Shown here one piece after another: positions 17,360-28,398 of a DNA stretch of 64,000 bases. The position numbers and the translations under genes are program-made. The notes beneath the pieces were generated by a model. That model was not told the DNA's origin. It made no database searches and worked only from the letters and a program-made list of their open reading frames with translations. Source of the DNA: CAVQWT01 sp963717705 (GTDB lineage Bacteria; Pseudomonadota; Gammaproteobacteria; Burkholderiales; Casimicrobiaceae); assembly GCA_963717705.1 (NCBI GenBank), contig CAVQWT010000008.1, forward strand, positions 123,867 to 187,866. The letters run 5' to 3'. Within the stretch, counting starts at the first letter, position 1. Each line of letters starts with the position of its first letter.

Positions 17360-18406
17360 ATGAACGCGGTCCTTGCTCCTTTGAAGCGCTGGCCCAGCCA
17401 GCAGCCCCTGCTGTTCCTGGCCCTGGCCGCCGCGGCATGGTTCGGCCTGTACCAGACGCTGAGCCCGGCCTCGGAAGCGCTGGTGGCCGCGCTGCCGGTC
17501 GAACGGGACAGCCACCTGGGCGGTGCGCTGCAGTTCTTCCTCTACGACACGCCCAAGGTGCTGCTGCTCCTCACCGGCATCGTGTTCGTGATGGGAATGA
17601 TCAATTCCTACTTCACGCCCGAGCGCACCCGCGCGTTGCTCGCCGGACGCTCCGAGGGTGCCGCCAACGTCATGGCCGCGAGTCTCGGCATCGTCACGCC
17701 GTTCTGCTCCTGTTCGGCCGTGCCGCTGTTCATCGGATTCGTGCAGGCCGGCGTGCCGCTGGGCGTGACCTTCTCGTTCCTGATCTCGGCGCCGATGGTC
17801 AACGAGGTCGCGCTCACACTGCTGTTCGGCCTGTTCGGCTGGAAGGTCGCCCTGCTCTACCTCGGCCTCGGGCTGTCGGTGGCGATCGTTTCCGGCTGGG
17901 TCATCGGCCGTCTGAAGATGGAAGCGTATCTGGAGGACTGGGTGCGCGAGATGCCGCGCACCACCGCCACGATGGGCGAGGCCCGGCTGACGCTGGGCGA
18001 GCGCATCGATGCCGGCTTCGCGTCGGTGCGCGAGATCGTCGGCAAGGTCTGGCCGTACATCCTGGCGGGCATCGCCATCGGGGCCGGCATCCACGGCTAC
18101 GTGCCGGAGGACTTCATGGCCAGCTTCATGGGCAGGGACGTCTGGTGGGCGGTGCCGGTGGCGGTGCTGATCGGCGTGCCGATGTACACCAACGCCGCGG
18201 GCATCATCCCGATCGTGCAGGCGCTGCTGGCGAAGGGTGCGGCGCTGGGCACGGTGCTCGCGTTCATGATGAGCGTGATCGCGCTGTCGCTGCCGGAAAT
18301 GGTGATCCTGCGCAAGGTACTGAAGATGCGGCTCATCGCCACCTTCATCGCCGTCGTCGCCAGCGGGATCCTGCTGGTTGGCTTCGTGTTCAACGCCGTG
18401 CTTTGA
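17360..18406 (+). CDS. ArsP/YraQ-type permease (DUF318 family)
   Basis: A 348-residue integral membrane protein with about eight helices. The conserved cysteine-rich segment TPFCSCSAVPLFIGFVQAGV and the later VGVPMYTNAAGIIPI-like stretch are diagnostic of the ArsP_1/DUF318 permeases. Relatives export organoarsenicals or metals; the substrate here is unknown. I chose the ATG at 17360 (AGGGA upstream) over one at 17318. It stands alone, followed by 145 nt without a gene up to tRNA-Pro; that gap holds only a plus-strand TAGAAT at 18477-18482. Confidence 0.82.
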   Translation: MNAVLAPLKRWPSQQPLLFLALAAAAWFGLYQTLSPASEALVAALPVERDSHLGGALQFFLYDTPKVLLLLTGIVFVMGMINSYFTPERTRALLAGRSEGAANVMAASLGIVTPFCSCSAVPLFIGFVQAGVPLGVTFSFLISAPMVNEVALTLLFGLFGWKVALLYLGLGLSVAIVSGWVIGRLKMEAYLEDWVREMPRTTATMGEARLTLGERIDAGFASVREIVGKVWPYILAGIAIGAGIHGYVPEDFMASFMGRDVWWAVPVAVLIGVPMYTNAAGIIPIVQALLAKGAALGTVLAFMMSVIALSLPEMVILRKVLKMRLIATFIAVVASGILLVGFVFNAVL

Positions 18407-18551
18407 CGGCACTGCCGCGACGGCCGCTGCGTGCTGACCGTCAGCGGTGGGCACCCTACCTCGCTGCGCCGATCACTAGAATGCGCGTCGCGCGCCCTGG
18501 CCTGCAGTTTTCGGCCACGCATTGCGCGTGACTGCCATGCCGTTGTTCGGT

Positions 18552-18628
18552 TGGTCGGGGTGAGAGGATTTGAACCTCCGACATCTTGCTCCCAAAGCAA
18601 GCGCGCTACCGGGCTGCGCTACACCCCG
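18552..18628 (-). tRNA. tRNA-Pro (TGG)
   Basis: A 77-nt cloverleaf on the minus strand. CGGGGTG pairs with CACCCCG, the discriminator is A and CCA is encoded. The anticodon loop CTTTGGGAG gives TGG. The T-arm reads GGTTCAAATCC. Confidence 0.97.
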
Positions 18629-18637
18629 AAGCGTCGC

Positions 18638-18666
18638 ATTATCCCCGCAATCGCGACCGCGCTCAA
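18638..18666 (-). promoter_or_regulatory. predicted promoter of tRNA-Pro
   Basis: On the minus strand TTGAGC (18666-18661) and GATAAT (18643-18638) are exactly 17 nt apart, with a start expected near 18631, a few bases before the mature tRNA end at 18628. The -35 overlaps the stop codon of the copZ-like gene. Confidence 0.6.
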
Positions 18667-18881
18667 ACCGCGCGGCCTTCGAACCCCGCTCCTTCGATCG
18701 CGGCGACGATCGCCGCCGGCGCCGTAGTTGCAGTGTCGAAATCGACCGTCGCCGACTTCGCCTCGAGCGAGACCTCGACTTTCCGCACGCCGGCGACCTG
18801 GGTGATTGCGTTGGTGACGCTGCGCACGCAGCCGTTGCAGGTCATGCCGTCGACGGCGAATCGCGCGGTGGTGGTGGTCAT
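18663..18881 (-). CDS. copZ: CopZ-like copper chaperone (HMA domain)
   Basis: A 72-residue single heavy-metal-associated domain with the metal site GMTCNGC at about residues 12-18 and the usual beta-alpha-beta spacing. Such proteins carry Cu(I) in the cytoplasm and hand it to the CopA ATPase. The ATG at 18881 overlaps the copA stop by 4 nt (ATGA) and has GAGGAG upstream. It is the last gene of the prfB-lysS-copA-copZ run. Confidence 0.9.
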   Translation of the reverse strand: MTTTTARFAVDGMTCNGCVRSVTNAITQVAGVRKVEVSLEAKSATVDFDTATTAPAAIVAAIEGAGFEGRAV

Positions 18882-21219
18882 CTTGGCTCCTCGATGGTTG
18901 CGGGGTTGACATCCTTCGCCGGCGCCGGCGGCACGGCCCCGATGGCCTTCGCCGCGGCCGGTTTCGGCGGCCGCCAGCGCTTGAGCAGCAGCGCGTTGGT
19001 CACCACCGACACCGACGACAGCGCCATCGCCGCGCCGGCGACGACCGGCGACAGCAGCCCGAATGCGGCGAGCGGGATGCCGAGCACGTTGTAGACGAAC
19101 GCGAAGAAGAGATTCTGCCGGATCTTGCGCAGCGTGGCACGGGACAGGTCGACGGCCGCGGCGACCGCGGCGAGGTCGTTGGACAGCACCGTGACGTCGG
19201 CGGTCGCGACCGCGCTGCCGGCGCCCGCGCCCATCGCGAACGACACGTCGGCCTGCGCCAGCGCCGGCGCGTCGTTGACGCCGTCGCCGACCATGCCCAC
19301 GACGCGGCCCTGCGCCTGCAGCGCGACGATCGCCTCGCGCTTGTCGGCGGGGCTCTGCTGCGCGCGCCAGTCGGTGATGCCGGTCGCGACGGCGACCGCC
19401 GCCGCCGCGCCGGGGTTGTCGCCGGTCAGCATCGCGACGGCGATGCCTTCCGCGGCCAGCGTCCGCACCGCGGCCGCGGCGCCCGGGCGCAGGGTGTCGG
19501 CGATGGCGAACCAGCCGACCAGCGTGCGGCCTTCGGCGACGCCGACCAGCGTCCGGCCGTCGCGCTGCAGCGCCTCGAGCGCCGCGGCGTCGCCGTGGAC
19601 ACCGTTCGCGGCGAGGAACGCCGGCGACCCGAGGCGCAGTGCCTGCCCGCCGTTCTCGGCCTCGACCCCCTGCCCCGGATGCTGCCGCACGTTGCCCACC
19701 GGCACCGGATCGACGCCGAGCACGCGGGCGCGCTCGACAATCGCCTGCGCCAGCGGATGCGACGCGCCGGTCTCGAGGCTGACGGCGATCCGCATCAGCT
19801 CGCGCACCGTGAATTCGGCGGCCGGATACTCGGCGGCGACGCGCGGCTTGCCGACGGTCAGCGTCCCGGTCTTGTCGACGATCAGCGCGTCGATGCCCTG
19901 CGCGCGCTCGAGCGCCGCGGCGTTCTTGATCAGGATGCCCGCCTGCGCGCCGCGCCCGACTCCCACCATCAGCGCAGTCGGCGTCGCGAGGCCCAATGCG
20001 CAGGGGCAGGCGATCACCAGCACCGCGGTCGCACGCATCAGCGCGGCCGCCCAGTCGCCGAGCAGGAATCCGTTGGCGACCAGCGTGACGGCCGCGATCG
20101 CCAGCACCGCCGGCACGAACACCGCGGCGACGCGGTCGGCGAGTCGCTGCACCGGCGCCTTCGAGCCCTGCGCGTCGCTGACCTGGCGGACGATGCCGGC
20201 GAGCAGCGTCGCCTGCCCGACGGCGGTGGCGACGCAGCGCAGCCGCCCGTTCTCGTTGACGGTGCCGGCGAGCACGCTGTCGCCGGCGACCTTGCGCACC
20301 GGCACGCTCTCGCCGGTCAGCATCGCCTCGTCGATCGCCGACTCGCCGTCCTGCACACGGCCGTCGACGGGCACGCGGTCGCCGCCGCGCACCAGGAACA
20401 CGTCGCCGACGCGCACCGCCGCCAGCGGCACTTCCTGGACCTTGCCGTCGCGCTCGCGGTGAACGGTGGGCGGCCGCAGCGCAAGCAGGTTGCGGATCGC
20501 CGTGGCGGTGCGCGCCCGCGCGCGCCCCTCGAGCAGCTTGCCCAGCAGCACCAGCGTGACGATCATCGCGCCGGCCTCGAAGTAGACGTGCTGAGACGGG
20601 ATCGGCACCAGCCACACCGCCAGGCTGAACGCGAACGCGACGCCCGTGCCCAGCGCGACCAGCACGTCCATGTTGGCGGCGCCGCCGCGCAGCGCGTTGA
20701 ACGCGCCGCGCCAGAAGCGCCAGCCGGCGACGAACTGGACCAGCGCCGCCAGCGCGCACTGCAGCGCGTAGGGCATCTCGATGTCGTGGCGGCCGCCCGC
20801 CATGAACGCCATCTGCGCGACGAACGGCGCGGTCAGCAGCGCGGCGAAGGCGAAGTTGGCGAGCTCGCGGCGGTAGCGGCGGCTCTGGGCGATCGCCTCC
20901 TGCTCCGGCTGCGCGAACGGGTCCGGCGCCGGCGCCGCGTCGTAGCCGGCGCGCCTGACGACGTCGATCAGCGCCTGCGGCGTCGCCTTGCCGGCGTCGT
21001 ACTCGACGTGCGCGGTCTCGGTGGCGTAGTTGACCTCCGCGTGGACGCCGTCCGCGCGGTTCAGCACCTTCTCGATCCGCGCCGCGCAGGCGGCGCAGGT
21101 CATCCCGGTGAGACGGAGGTCGACGGCGCGCGTGGTCACTCGACTGCCTTCGTGCTGCGCAGTCCGGTACTCGCCCTCGGGACGGCCCGTCGGGCTGATG
21201 GCATCGGGGCGTTCGGTCG

Positions 21220-21223
<4 letters not shown>
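18878..21223 (-). CDS. copA: copper-exporting P1B-type ATPase
   Basis: A 781-residue Cu(I) efflux ATPase of the inner membrane. One N-terminal metal-binding domain carries GMTCAAC at 40-46. The membrane part carries the ion-binding motif VIACPCALGLATPTAL, then the phosphorylation motif DKTGTLT, and the hinge motif MVGDGVNDAPAL. The ATG at 21223 overlaps the lysS TGA by 4 nt, so copper export is translationally coupled to lysyl-tRNA synthetase, an uncommon pairing. The 30-residue tail before the HMA domain may be leftover sequence used to reach this start. Confidence 0.95.
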
Positions 21224-22743
<1,520 letters not shown>

Positions 22744-22746
22744 CCG

Positions 22747-23851
22747 TCAGACTCCCTGCTTGAGGCTCGCGGCGATGAAGTCGTCGAGATCGCCGTCGAG
22801 AATCGCCTGCGTGTTGCCGACCTCGTAGTTGGTCCTGAGGTCCTTGATCCGCGACTGGTCGAGCACGTAGCTGCGGATCTGGTGGCCCCAGCCGATGTCG
22901 GTCTTGCTGTCCTCGAGCTTCTGCTGCTCTTCCTGGCGCTTGCGCAGCTCGAACTCGTAGAGCTTCGCCTTCAGCATCGACATCGCCTCGGCGCGGTTGC
23001 GGTGCTGCGAGCGGTCGTTCTGGCACTGGACGACGATGTTGGTCGGCAGGTGGGTGATGCGCACCGCCGAGTCGGTCTTGTTGATGTGCTGGCCACCGGC
23101 GCCCGAAGCACGGAAGGTGTCGATGCGCAGGTCCGCCGGGTTGATGTCGACCTGGATCGAGTCGTCGACCTCGGGGTAGACGAACACGCTGGCGAACGAC
23201 GTGTGGCGCCGCGCGTTCGAGTCGAAGGGGCTCTTGCGCACCAGCCGGTGGACGCCGGACTCGGTGCGCAGGTAGCCGTACGCGTAGTCGCCGGTCACCT
23301 TCAGCGACGCGCTCTTCAGCCCCGCGACTTCGCCGGGCGACTCCTCGAGCACCTCGACCTGGTAGCCCTTGCGCTCGCAGTACTTGAGGTACATGCGCAG
23401 CAGCATCGACGTCCAGTCCTGCGCCTCGGTGCCGCCGCTGCCCGACTGGATGTCGACGAAGCAGGGGTTCGGGTCCATCGGGTTGGCGAACATCCGCCGG
23501 AACTCGAGGTCGGCGACGACCCTGCCCAGCGCGGCGACGTCGTCGCGCACCGCCTCGACGGTCGCGTCGTCGTTGTCGGCGCGGGCCAGCTCGAACAGCT
23601 CGCGGCTGTCGGCGAGGCCGCGGTCGAGCGCGGTCAGCTTGCCGACGACGTCGTCGAGCCGCTTCTTTTCCTTGCCGAGCTCCTGCGCCCGCTCCTGGTT
23701 GTCCCAGATCTTCGGATCTTCGAGTTCGCGCGCGACTTCCTCGAGCCGCGATGCCTTCACATCGAAGTCAAAGATACCTCCGCAGCTCGGCCGTCCGGGT
23801 CGACAGGTCGGCGAGCGTGTTGGCGATCTGGTTCAGCTGTTCGGCTTCCAT
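22747..23851 (-). CDS. prfB: peptide chain release factor 2, with programmed +1 frameshift
   Basis: Releases finished proteins at UGA and UAA codons. The first 27 codons (from ATG at 23851, MEAEQLNQIANTLADL...) end in CTT followed by an in-frame TGA at 23770-23768. Skipping one T gives CTT GAC and continues in the main frame for another 340 residues, 367 in all. An SD-like GGAGG stands just before TATCTTTGAC, the classical autoregulatory slip site. The main frame has the SPF-like recognition loop (KSPFDSNARRHTSF) and the catalytic GGQ (GAGGQHINKT). A minus-strand TATAAT (23883-23878) lies 27 nt before the start. Confidence 0.96.
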
Positions 23852-24027
23852 GAGCGTGTTCCCTGGACAAACCGTGGATTATACGCGATCGCCGTCGTAA
23901 GCCCTTGCCGCCATTCGGATTTTCGCCGGCATCCGTCGCCGTCGCACCGCCGCTCCCGTCGCGGCGATGCACTAGAATGAAAGGCTTCGCCCGCGGCCCG
24001 CCGCGGACGCCCCCTCCGGAGACCACC

Positions 24028-24492
24028 ATGCCCGTGCTCGTCATCAACAAGGAACGCGTCGACATCGCCTCGAGCCTGCCGGCCGACACCCCGCTGCTCT
24101 GGATCCTGCGCGACCAGCTCAACCTCACCGGCACCAAGTACGGCTGCGGCATGGCGGTGTGCGGCGCCTGCACCGTCCACGTCGACGGCGAGCCGGTACG
24201 CTCGTGCCAGCTGACGCTCGGCTCGATCAAGGCAGGCACCGAGATCACGACCATCGAGGGCGCGAAGTCGCGCGAAGTGCGGGCCGTCCAGGCGGCCTGG
24301 GAAAAGCTGGACGTGCCGCAGTGCGGCTACTGCCAGTCCGGCCAGGTGATGGCCGCCGCGGCGCTGCTCGCGGCGAAGAAGCGGCCCACCGATGCCGACA
24401 TCGACGCCGCGATGGCGGGCAACGTCTGCCGCTGCGCCACGTACGTCCGCATCCGCGCCGCGATCAAGGATGCGGCCAAGGCACTGGGCTGA
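24028..24492 (+). CDS. (2Fe-2S) subunit of a molybdenum hydroxylase, IorA-like
   Basis: A 154-residue electron-transfer subunit with two [2Fe-2S] clusters. The plant-type N-terminal cluster is GTKYGCGMAVCGACTVHVDG plus a later Cys (RSCQL); the C-terminal four-helix cluster is CGYCQSG and NVCRCATY. This is the small-subunit arrangement of isoquinoline 1-oxidoreductase-like and aldehyde-oxidising xanthine-dehydrogenase family enzymes. The ATG at 24028 has GGAGA upstream, and a TAGAAT -10-like box lies at 23973-23978. The catalytic subunit follows 11 nt later. Confidence 0.88.
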   Translation: MPVLVINKERVDIASSLPADTPLLWILRDQLNLTGTKYGCGMAVCGACTVHVDGEPVRSCQLTLGSIKAGTEITTIEGAKSREVRAVQAAWEKLDVPQCGYCQSGQVMAAAALLAAKKRPTDADIDAAMAGNVCRCATYVRIRAAIKDAAKALG

Positions 24493-24503
24493 AGGAGACG
24501 ACA

Positions 24504-26726
24504 ATGAATCCCATGCGCATGCGTCCCGCCGTTCCCGCCGGCGTCTCCCGCCGCTTCTTCCTCCAGGTCGTCGCCGGCAGCGGCGCCGGCCTCACCCTCG
24601 CGCTGTGCGGCGGTCCCGCGGCGGCGCAGTCGTCCGGGCCCGGCCGGACCGTCGGCACCGCGGCGGCAGGCGGCTTCGAGCCGAACGCCTTCGTCCGCAT
24701 CGGCCGCGACAACACCGTCACCGTCCTCGTCAAGCATCTGGAAATGGGCCAGGGCACCTACACCGGCCTGCCGACGCTGGTCGCCGAGGAGCTCGACGCC
24801 GCGTGGTCGCAGGTGCGCGCGGAAGGCGCCCCGGCCGATGCCAGGCGCTACAACAACCTGTTCTGGGGCGAAGCGCAGGGCACCGGCGGCTCGACCGCGA
24901 TGGCCAACTCCTGGGAGCAGTACCGCCAGGCCGGCGCCGCCGCGCGCGCGATGCTGGTCGCCGCCGCCGCCGAGCAGTGGAAAGTGCCGGCCGCCTCGAT
25001 CGCCGTGCGCAGCGGCGTGCTCTCGCACCCGTCGGGCAAGCGCGCGACTTTCGGCGAGCTGGCCGACGCCGCGGCGCGGCAACCGCTGCCCGCGACGGTC
25101 AAGCTCAAGGAGCCGAAGGACTTCGTGTTCATCGGCAAGCACGTCCCGCGCACCGACAGCAAGGCGAAGAGCAACGGCACCGCGCGCTTCACCGCCGACG
25201 TCAAGCTGCCCGACCTGCTGACGGCGCTGGTCGCCCATCCGCCGCGCTTCGGCGCCAGGGTGAAGAGCTTCGACGCCGCGGGGGTCCAGGGCGTGCCCGG
25301 CGTCCGCTACGTCGTCGAAGTACCCAACGGCGTCGCCGTGGTGGCCACCAGCTTCTGGGCGGCGAAGAAGGGCCGCGACGCGCTGAAGGTCGAGTGGGAC
25401 GAGACGACGGCGTTCAAGGTCTCGTCGGCCGACATCCTGGCCGAGTTCCGCAGGCTGGCCGCCACGCCCGGCACCGTCGCCCGGAACGACGGCGATGCGG
25501 CGAAGGCGCTGGCGGGCGCGGCCAGGAAATTCGAGGCGTCGTTCGATTTCCCGTACCTCGCGCACGCCGCGATGGAGCCGCTGGACTGCGTGGTCAGGCT
25601 CGACGCCGACCGCTGCGAAGTCTGGAACGGCGAGCAGTTCCAGACCGGCGATCTCCACGCCGTCGCCAGGACGGTCGGCCTGCCGCCCGAAAAGGTCACG
25701 CTGAACATGCTCTACGCGGGCGGCAGCTTCGGCCGTCGCGCGAACCCCGCCGCCGATTTCGTCATCGAGGCCGCGTCGATCGCGAAGGCGCTCTCGGTGA
25801 TGGGCAAGCCCGGGGTGCCGGTCAAGCTCGTCTGGACGCGCGAGGACGACATGAAGGGCGGCTACTACCGGCCGGCGTACGTGCACACCCTGTCCGCCGG
25901 GCTCGACGCGCAGGGCAACGTCAGCGGCTGGCAGCACCGGATCGTCGGCCAGTCGATCGTCGCCGGCACGCCGTTCGAGGCGATGATGGTCAAGGACGGG
26001 ATCGATGCGACCAGCGTCGAGGGGGCGTCGACGCTGCCCTACGAAATCCCGGACCTGCGGGTCGAGCTGCACTCGCCGAAGGTCGGCGTGCCGGTGCTGT
26101 GGTGGCGCAGCGTGGGATCGACGCACACCGCGTACTCGACCGAGACGTTCGTCGACGAGCTCGCCGCCGCCGCGGGCAAGGACCCGGTGGCGTTCCGCCG
26201 GGCGCTCCTCGCGAAGCACCCGCGCTTCATCGCGGTGCTGGACCTGGTGGCGGCGAAGGCCGACTGGGGCAAGCCGCTCGCGCCGGGCAAGGCCGGCGAG
26301 AGGCGCGGCCGCGGCGTCGCCGTGCACGAGTCGTTCGGCACGGTGGTGGCGCAGGTCGCCGAAGTGACCGTCAAGGGCAAGGAACTGCGCGTCGACCGCG
26401 TCGTCTGCGCGGTGCACTGCGGCATCGCGGTCAACCCGGACAACGTGCGCGCGCAGATGGAAGGCGGCATCGGCTTCGGCCTGTCCGCGGCGCTGCACGG
26501 CGCGATCACTTTCACCAACGGCGCCGTCGACCAGTCGAACTTCCACGATTACCCGGTGCTGCGGATCAACGAGATGCCGGTGGTCGAGGTGCACATCGTC
26601 CCGTCGGGCGACAAGCCGTCGGGCGTGGGAGAGCCCGGCGTCCCGCCGGTGGCGCCGGCGGTGGCCAACGCGATCGCGGCCGCCACCGGACAGCGGCTGC
26701 GCAAGCTGCCGTTCGCGCTGGGCTGA
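24504..26726 (+). CDS. molybdopterin catalytic subunit, IorB-like aldehyde/isoquinoline oxidoreductase
   Basis: A 740-residue periplasmic molybdenum hydroxylase. The Tat signal SRRFFLQVVAGSGAG is at about residues 15-29. Family motifs include VKHLEMGQGTYTGLPTLVAE, GGSFGRRANPAADFV and the C-terminal GVGEPGVPPVAPAVANAI with its active-site Glu. AAGGAG precedes the ATG at 24504. The 11-nt gap to the Fe-S subunit shows an operon. The substrate, a heteroaromatic or an aldehyde, cannot be told. No XdhC-type maturation gene lies nearby. Confidence 0.88.
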   Translation: MNPMRMRPAVPAGVSRRFFLQVVAGSGAGLTLALCGGPAAAQSSGPGRTVGTAAAGGFEPNAFVRIGRDNTVTVLVKHLEMGQGTYTGLPTLVAEELDAAWSQVRAEGAPADARRYNNLFWGEAQGTGGSTAMANSWEQYRQAGAAARAMLVAAAAEQWKVPAASIAVRSGVLSHPSGKRATFGELADAAARQPLPATVKLKEPKDFVFIGKHVPRTDSKAKSNGTARFTADVKLPDLLTALVAHPPRFGARVKSFDAAGVQGVPGVRYVVEVPNGVAVVATSFWAAKKGRDALKVEWDETTAFKVSSADILAEFRRLAATPGTVARNDGDAAKALAGAARKFEASFDFPYLAHAAMEPLDCVVRLDADRCEVWNGEQFQTGDLHAVARTVGLPPEKVTLNMLYAGGSFGRRANPAADFVIEAASIAKALSVMGKPGVPVKLVWTREDDMKGGYYRPAYVHTLSAGLDAQGNVSGWQHRIVGQSIVAGTPFEAMMVKDGIDATSVEGASTLPYEIPDLRVELHSPKVGVPVLWWRSVGSTHTAYSTETFVDELAAAAGKDPVAFRRALLAKHPRFIAVLDLVAAKADWGKPLAPGKAGERRGRGVAVHESFGTVVAQVAEVTVKGKELRVDRVVCAVHCGIAVNPDNVRAQMEGGIGFGLSAALHGAITFTNGAVDQSNFHDYPVLRINEMPVVEVHIVPSGDKPSGVGEPGVPPVAPAVANAIAAATGQRLRKLPFALG

Positions 26727-26766
26727 CCCCGGAGCCGCTCGCCGCGACGCCCCCGGCCGCGACCGC

Positions 26767-27615
26767 ATGCACACCCCCGCCGGCTTCGTTCCGGGCCATG
26801 TCCCGCCCGCCGTCCTGCCGGCCTCGGCGCTCGCGTTCGTCTGGCACGGAGACCAGCTGCTGGTCGCCGGCGGCGAGGGCGCCGGCCCCGGGGCGCCTGC
26901 GCCGGCGCGGGTGCCGACGATGGCGACGCTGGCAGCCGCCGGCATCGACGCTCCGGCGCACTACCTCGGGGCGCTCGGCGGCAACCCCTGCGTCGCGCTG
27001 CGCGTTGCCGCCGACACTCCGGCGCCGGCCGGATGGCGCTACGCCGGCCTGCGCTCGCTGTTCTTCGCCCTGCCCGAGGCCGAGCTCGCGCTCGCCGCGC
27101 GCAGCTTCCAGATCGTCGAATGGGACCGCACGCATCGCTGGTGCGGCGCCTGCGGGACCGCGACCCGCGACAAGGCCAGCGAGCGCGCGAAGGAGTGCCC
27201 GGCCTGCGGCCTCGTCTTCTATCCGCGCGTGTCGCCGGCGATGATGGTGCTGGTCACACGCGGTCGCGAGGTGCTGCTCGCGCGCGCCCACCGCTTCCCG
27301 CCCGGCATGTACAGCGCGCTGGCCGGCTTCGTCGAGCCCGGTGAGACGATCGAGGACTGCATCCGGCGCGAGGTGCGCGAGGAGGTCGGGGTCGAGGTCG
27401 ACGAGCCCGTCTACTTCGCGAGCCAGTCGTGGGCGTTTCCGCACTCGCTGATGATCGCGTACACCGCCGAGTACGCCGGCGGTCCGATCACGCTCGAGGA
27501 CGAGGAAATCGCCGACGCCCGCTGGTTCGCGCCCGACGCGCTGCCCAAGCTGCCGCCCCGGGTGTCGATCGCCCGCCGGCTGATCGACGCCACGGTCGCC
27601 CGGCTCGCGCGCTGA
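26767..27615 (+). CDS. nudC: NAD+ diphosphatase (NudC-type Nudix hydrolase)
   Basis: Splits NADH or NAD+, and can remove NAD caps from RNA. At 282 residues it has the zinc ribbon Cys126/129 and Cys144/147 (WCGACGT...CPACG), the Nudix box at about 187-209 (GFVEPGETIEDCIRREVREE) and the NADH-specific motif SQSWAFP at 219-225. It begins 40 nt after the molybdenum enzyme and is followed by a 22-bp palindrome. Confidence 0.93.
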   Translation: MHTPAGFVPGHVPPAVLPASALAFVWHGDQLLVAGGEGAGPGAPAPARVPTMATLAAAGIDAPAHYLGALGGNPCVALRVAADTPAPAGWRYAGLRSLFFALPEAELALAARSFQIVEWDRTHRWCGACGTATRDKASERAKECPACGLVFYPRVSPAMMVLVTRGREVLLARAHRFPPGMYSALAGFVEPGETIEDCIRREVREEVGVEVDEPVYFASQSWAFPHSLMIAYTAEYAGGPITLEDEEIADARWFAPDALPKLPPRVSIARRLIDATVARLAR

Positions 27616-27621
27616 CCGGGC

Positions 27622-27643
27622 GCAGGCGCCCCGGGGCGCCTGC
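27622..27643. repeat. 22-bp perfect GC palindrome beside a TAGAAT box
   Basis: The 11-bp arm GCAGGCGCCCC is followed directly by its complement with no spacer. It lies between the nudC stop and a plus-strand TAGAAT at 27644-27649. There is no T run, so an intrinsic terminator is doubtful; an operator for the downstream TPR gene is possible. Confidence 0.6.
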
Positions 27644-27697
27644 TAGAATCCGCCGGGACCACCTGCGTCCGGTCCGCCCCGATCGCCCCGCCCCCCG

Positions 27698-28369
27698 ATG
27701 TCGCGCCTCCACCCCCTTGCCGCCGCCGTCCTGGTCCTGACCCTGCTGCTGGGCGGCGGACTGCCGGCGCGCGCCCAGGATGCGGCCGAGCTTTCGCCGA
27801 CCGAGCGCACCGCCTACGCCAAGGGCGTGCGCGAGGCCGCGACGCTGGTGCGCGAGCGTCGCTTCGTCGAGGCGCGGCAGAAGCTCGAGGCGTTGCTCGC
27901 CCAGCGTCCGCGCGAGCCGCAGGCGCGCTTCCTGATGGCCGTGGCCGACACCGAGGAAGGTCGCACCGACGCGGCGATCGCCGCATTCGAAAGCCTCACC
28001 CGCGACTATCCCGAGCTGCCCGAGCCGTGGAACAATCTCGCCGCGCTGTACGTCGGCCGCGGCGACTACGACGGAGCGCGCCTCGCGCTGCAGACGGCGG
28101 TCGCCGCCGCGCCCGACTGGGCGGTCGCGCACGAGAACCTGGGCGACCTGTACGCGGCACTGGCGCGCAAACAGTACGAGCGTGCCGCGGCGCTGGACCG
28201 CAAGAGCGTTTCCGCCGCGACCAAGCTCAGGCTCGTCCGCGAACTGCTGGCGCCGCCTGCCGGCGCCGTCGCCCCTGCCGGCGCCAAGGCGCCCGCGACC
28301 GCCGCCGCGACCGCCGCACCCGCGGCGGCCGCCGAGGCCGCGCCCGCGACCCCGCCCGCCAAGCCCTGA
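27698..28369 (+). CDS. TPR-repeat exported protein
   Basis: A 223-residue protein. After a signal peptide (LAAAVLVLTLLLGGGLPARA) come about three tetratricopeptide repeats, visible as AATLVRERRFVEARQKLEAL, PWNNLAALYVGRGDYDGARL and AHENLGDLYAALARKQYERA. A low-complexity Ala/Pro/Thr tail follows (about 185-223). TPRs bind partner proteins; the partner is unknown. It precedes two cyclophilin genes in the same direction and may belong to an envelope-folding operon. The start site has no clear ribosome signal. Confidence 0.78.
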   Translation: MSRLHPLAAAVLVLTLLLGGGLPARAQDAAELSPTERTAYAKGVREAATLVRERRFVEARQKLEALLAQRPREPQARFLMAVADTEEGRTDAAIAAFESLTRDYPELPEPWNNLAALYVGRGDYDGARLALQTAVAAAPDWAVAHENLGDLYAALARKQYERAAALDRKSVSAATKLRLVRELLAPPAGAVAPAGAKAPATAAATAAPAAAAEAAPATPPAKP

Positions 28370-28398
28370 ATCCGCTTTCCAACCAAGGAGCCCTGTCC

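Noticed and set aside
24327..26945. An 872-codon minus-strand open frame
   Set aside because: Antisense to the molybdenum hydroxylase genes, which have clear motifs and ribosome sites; the minus frame has none.
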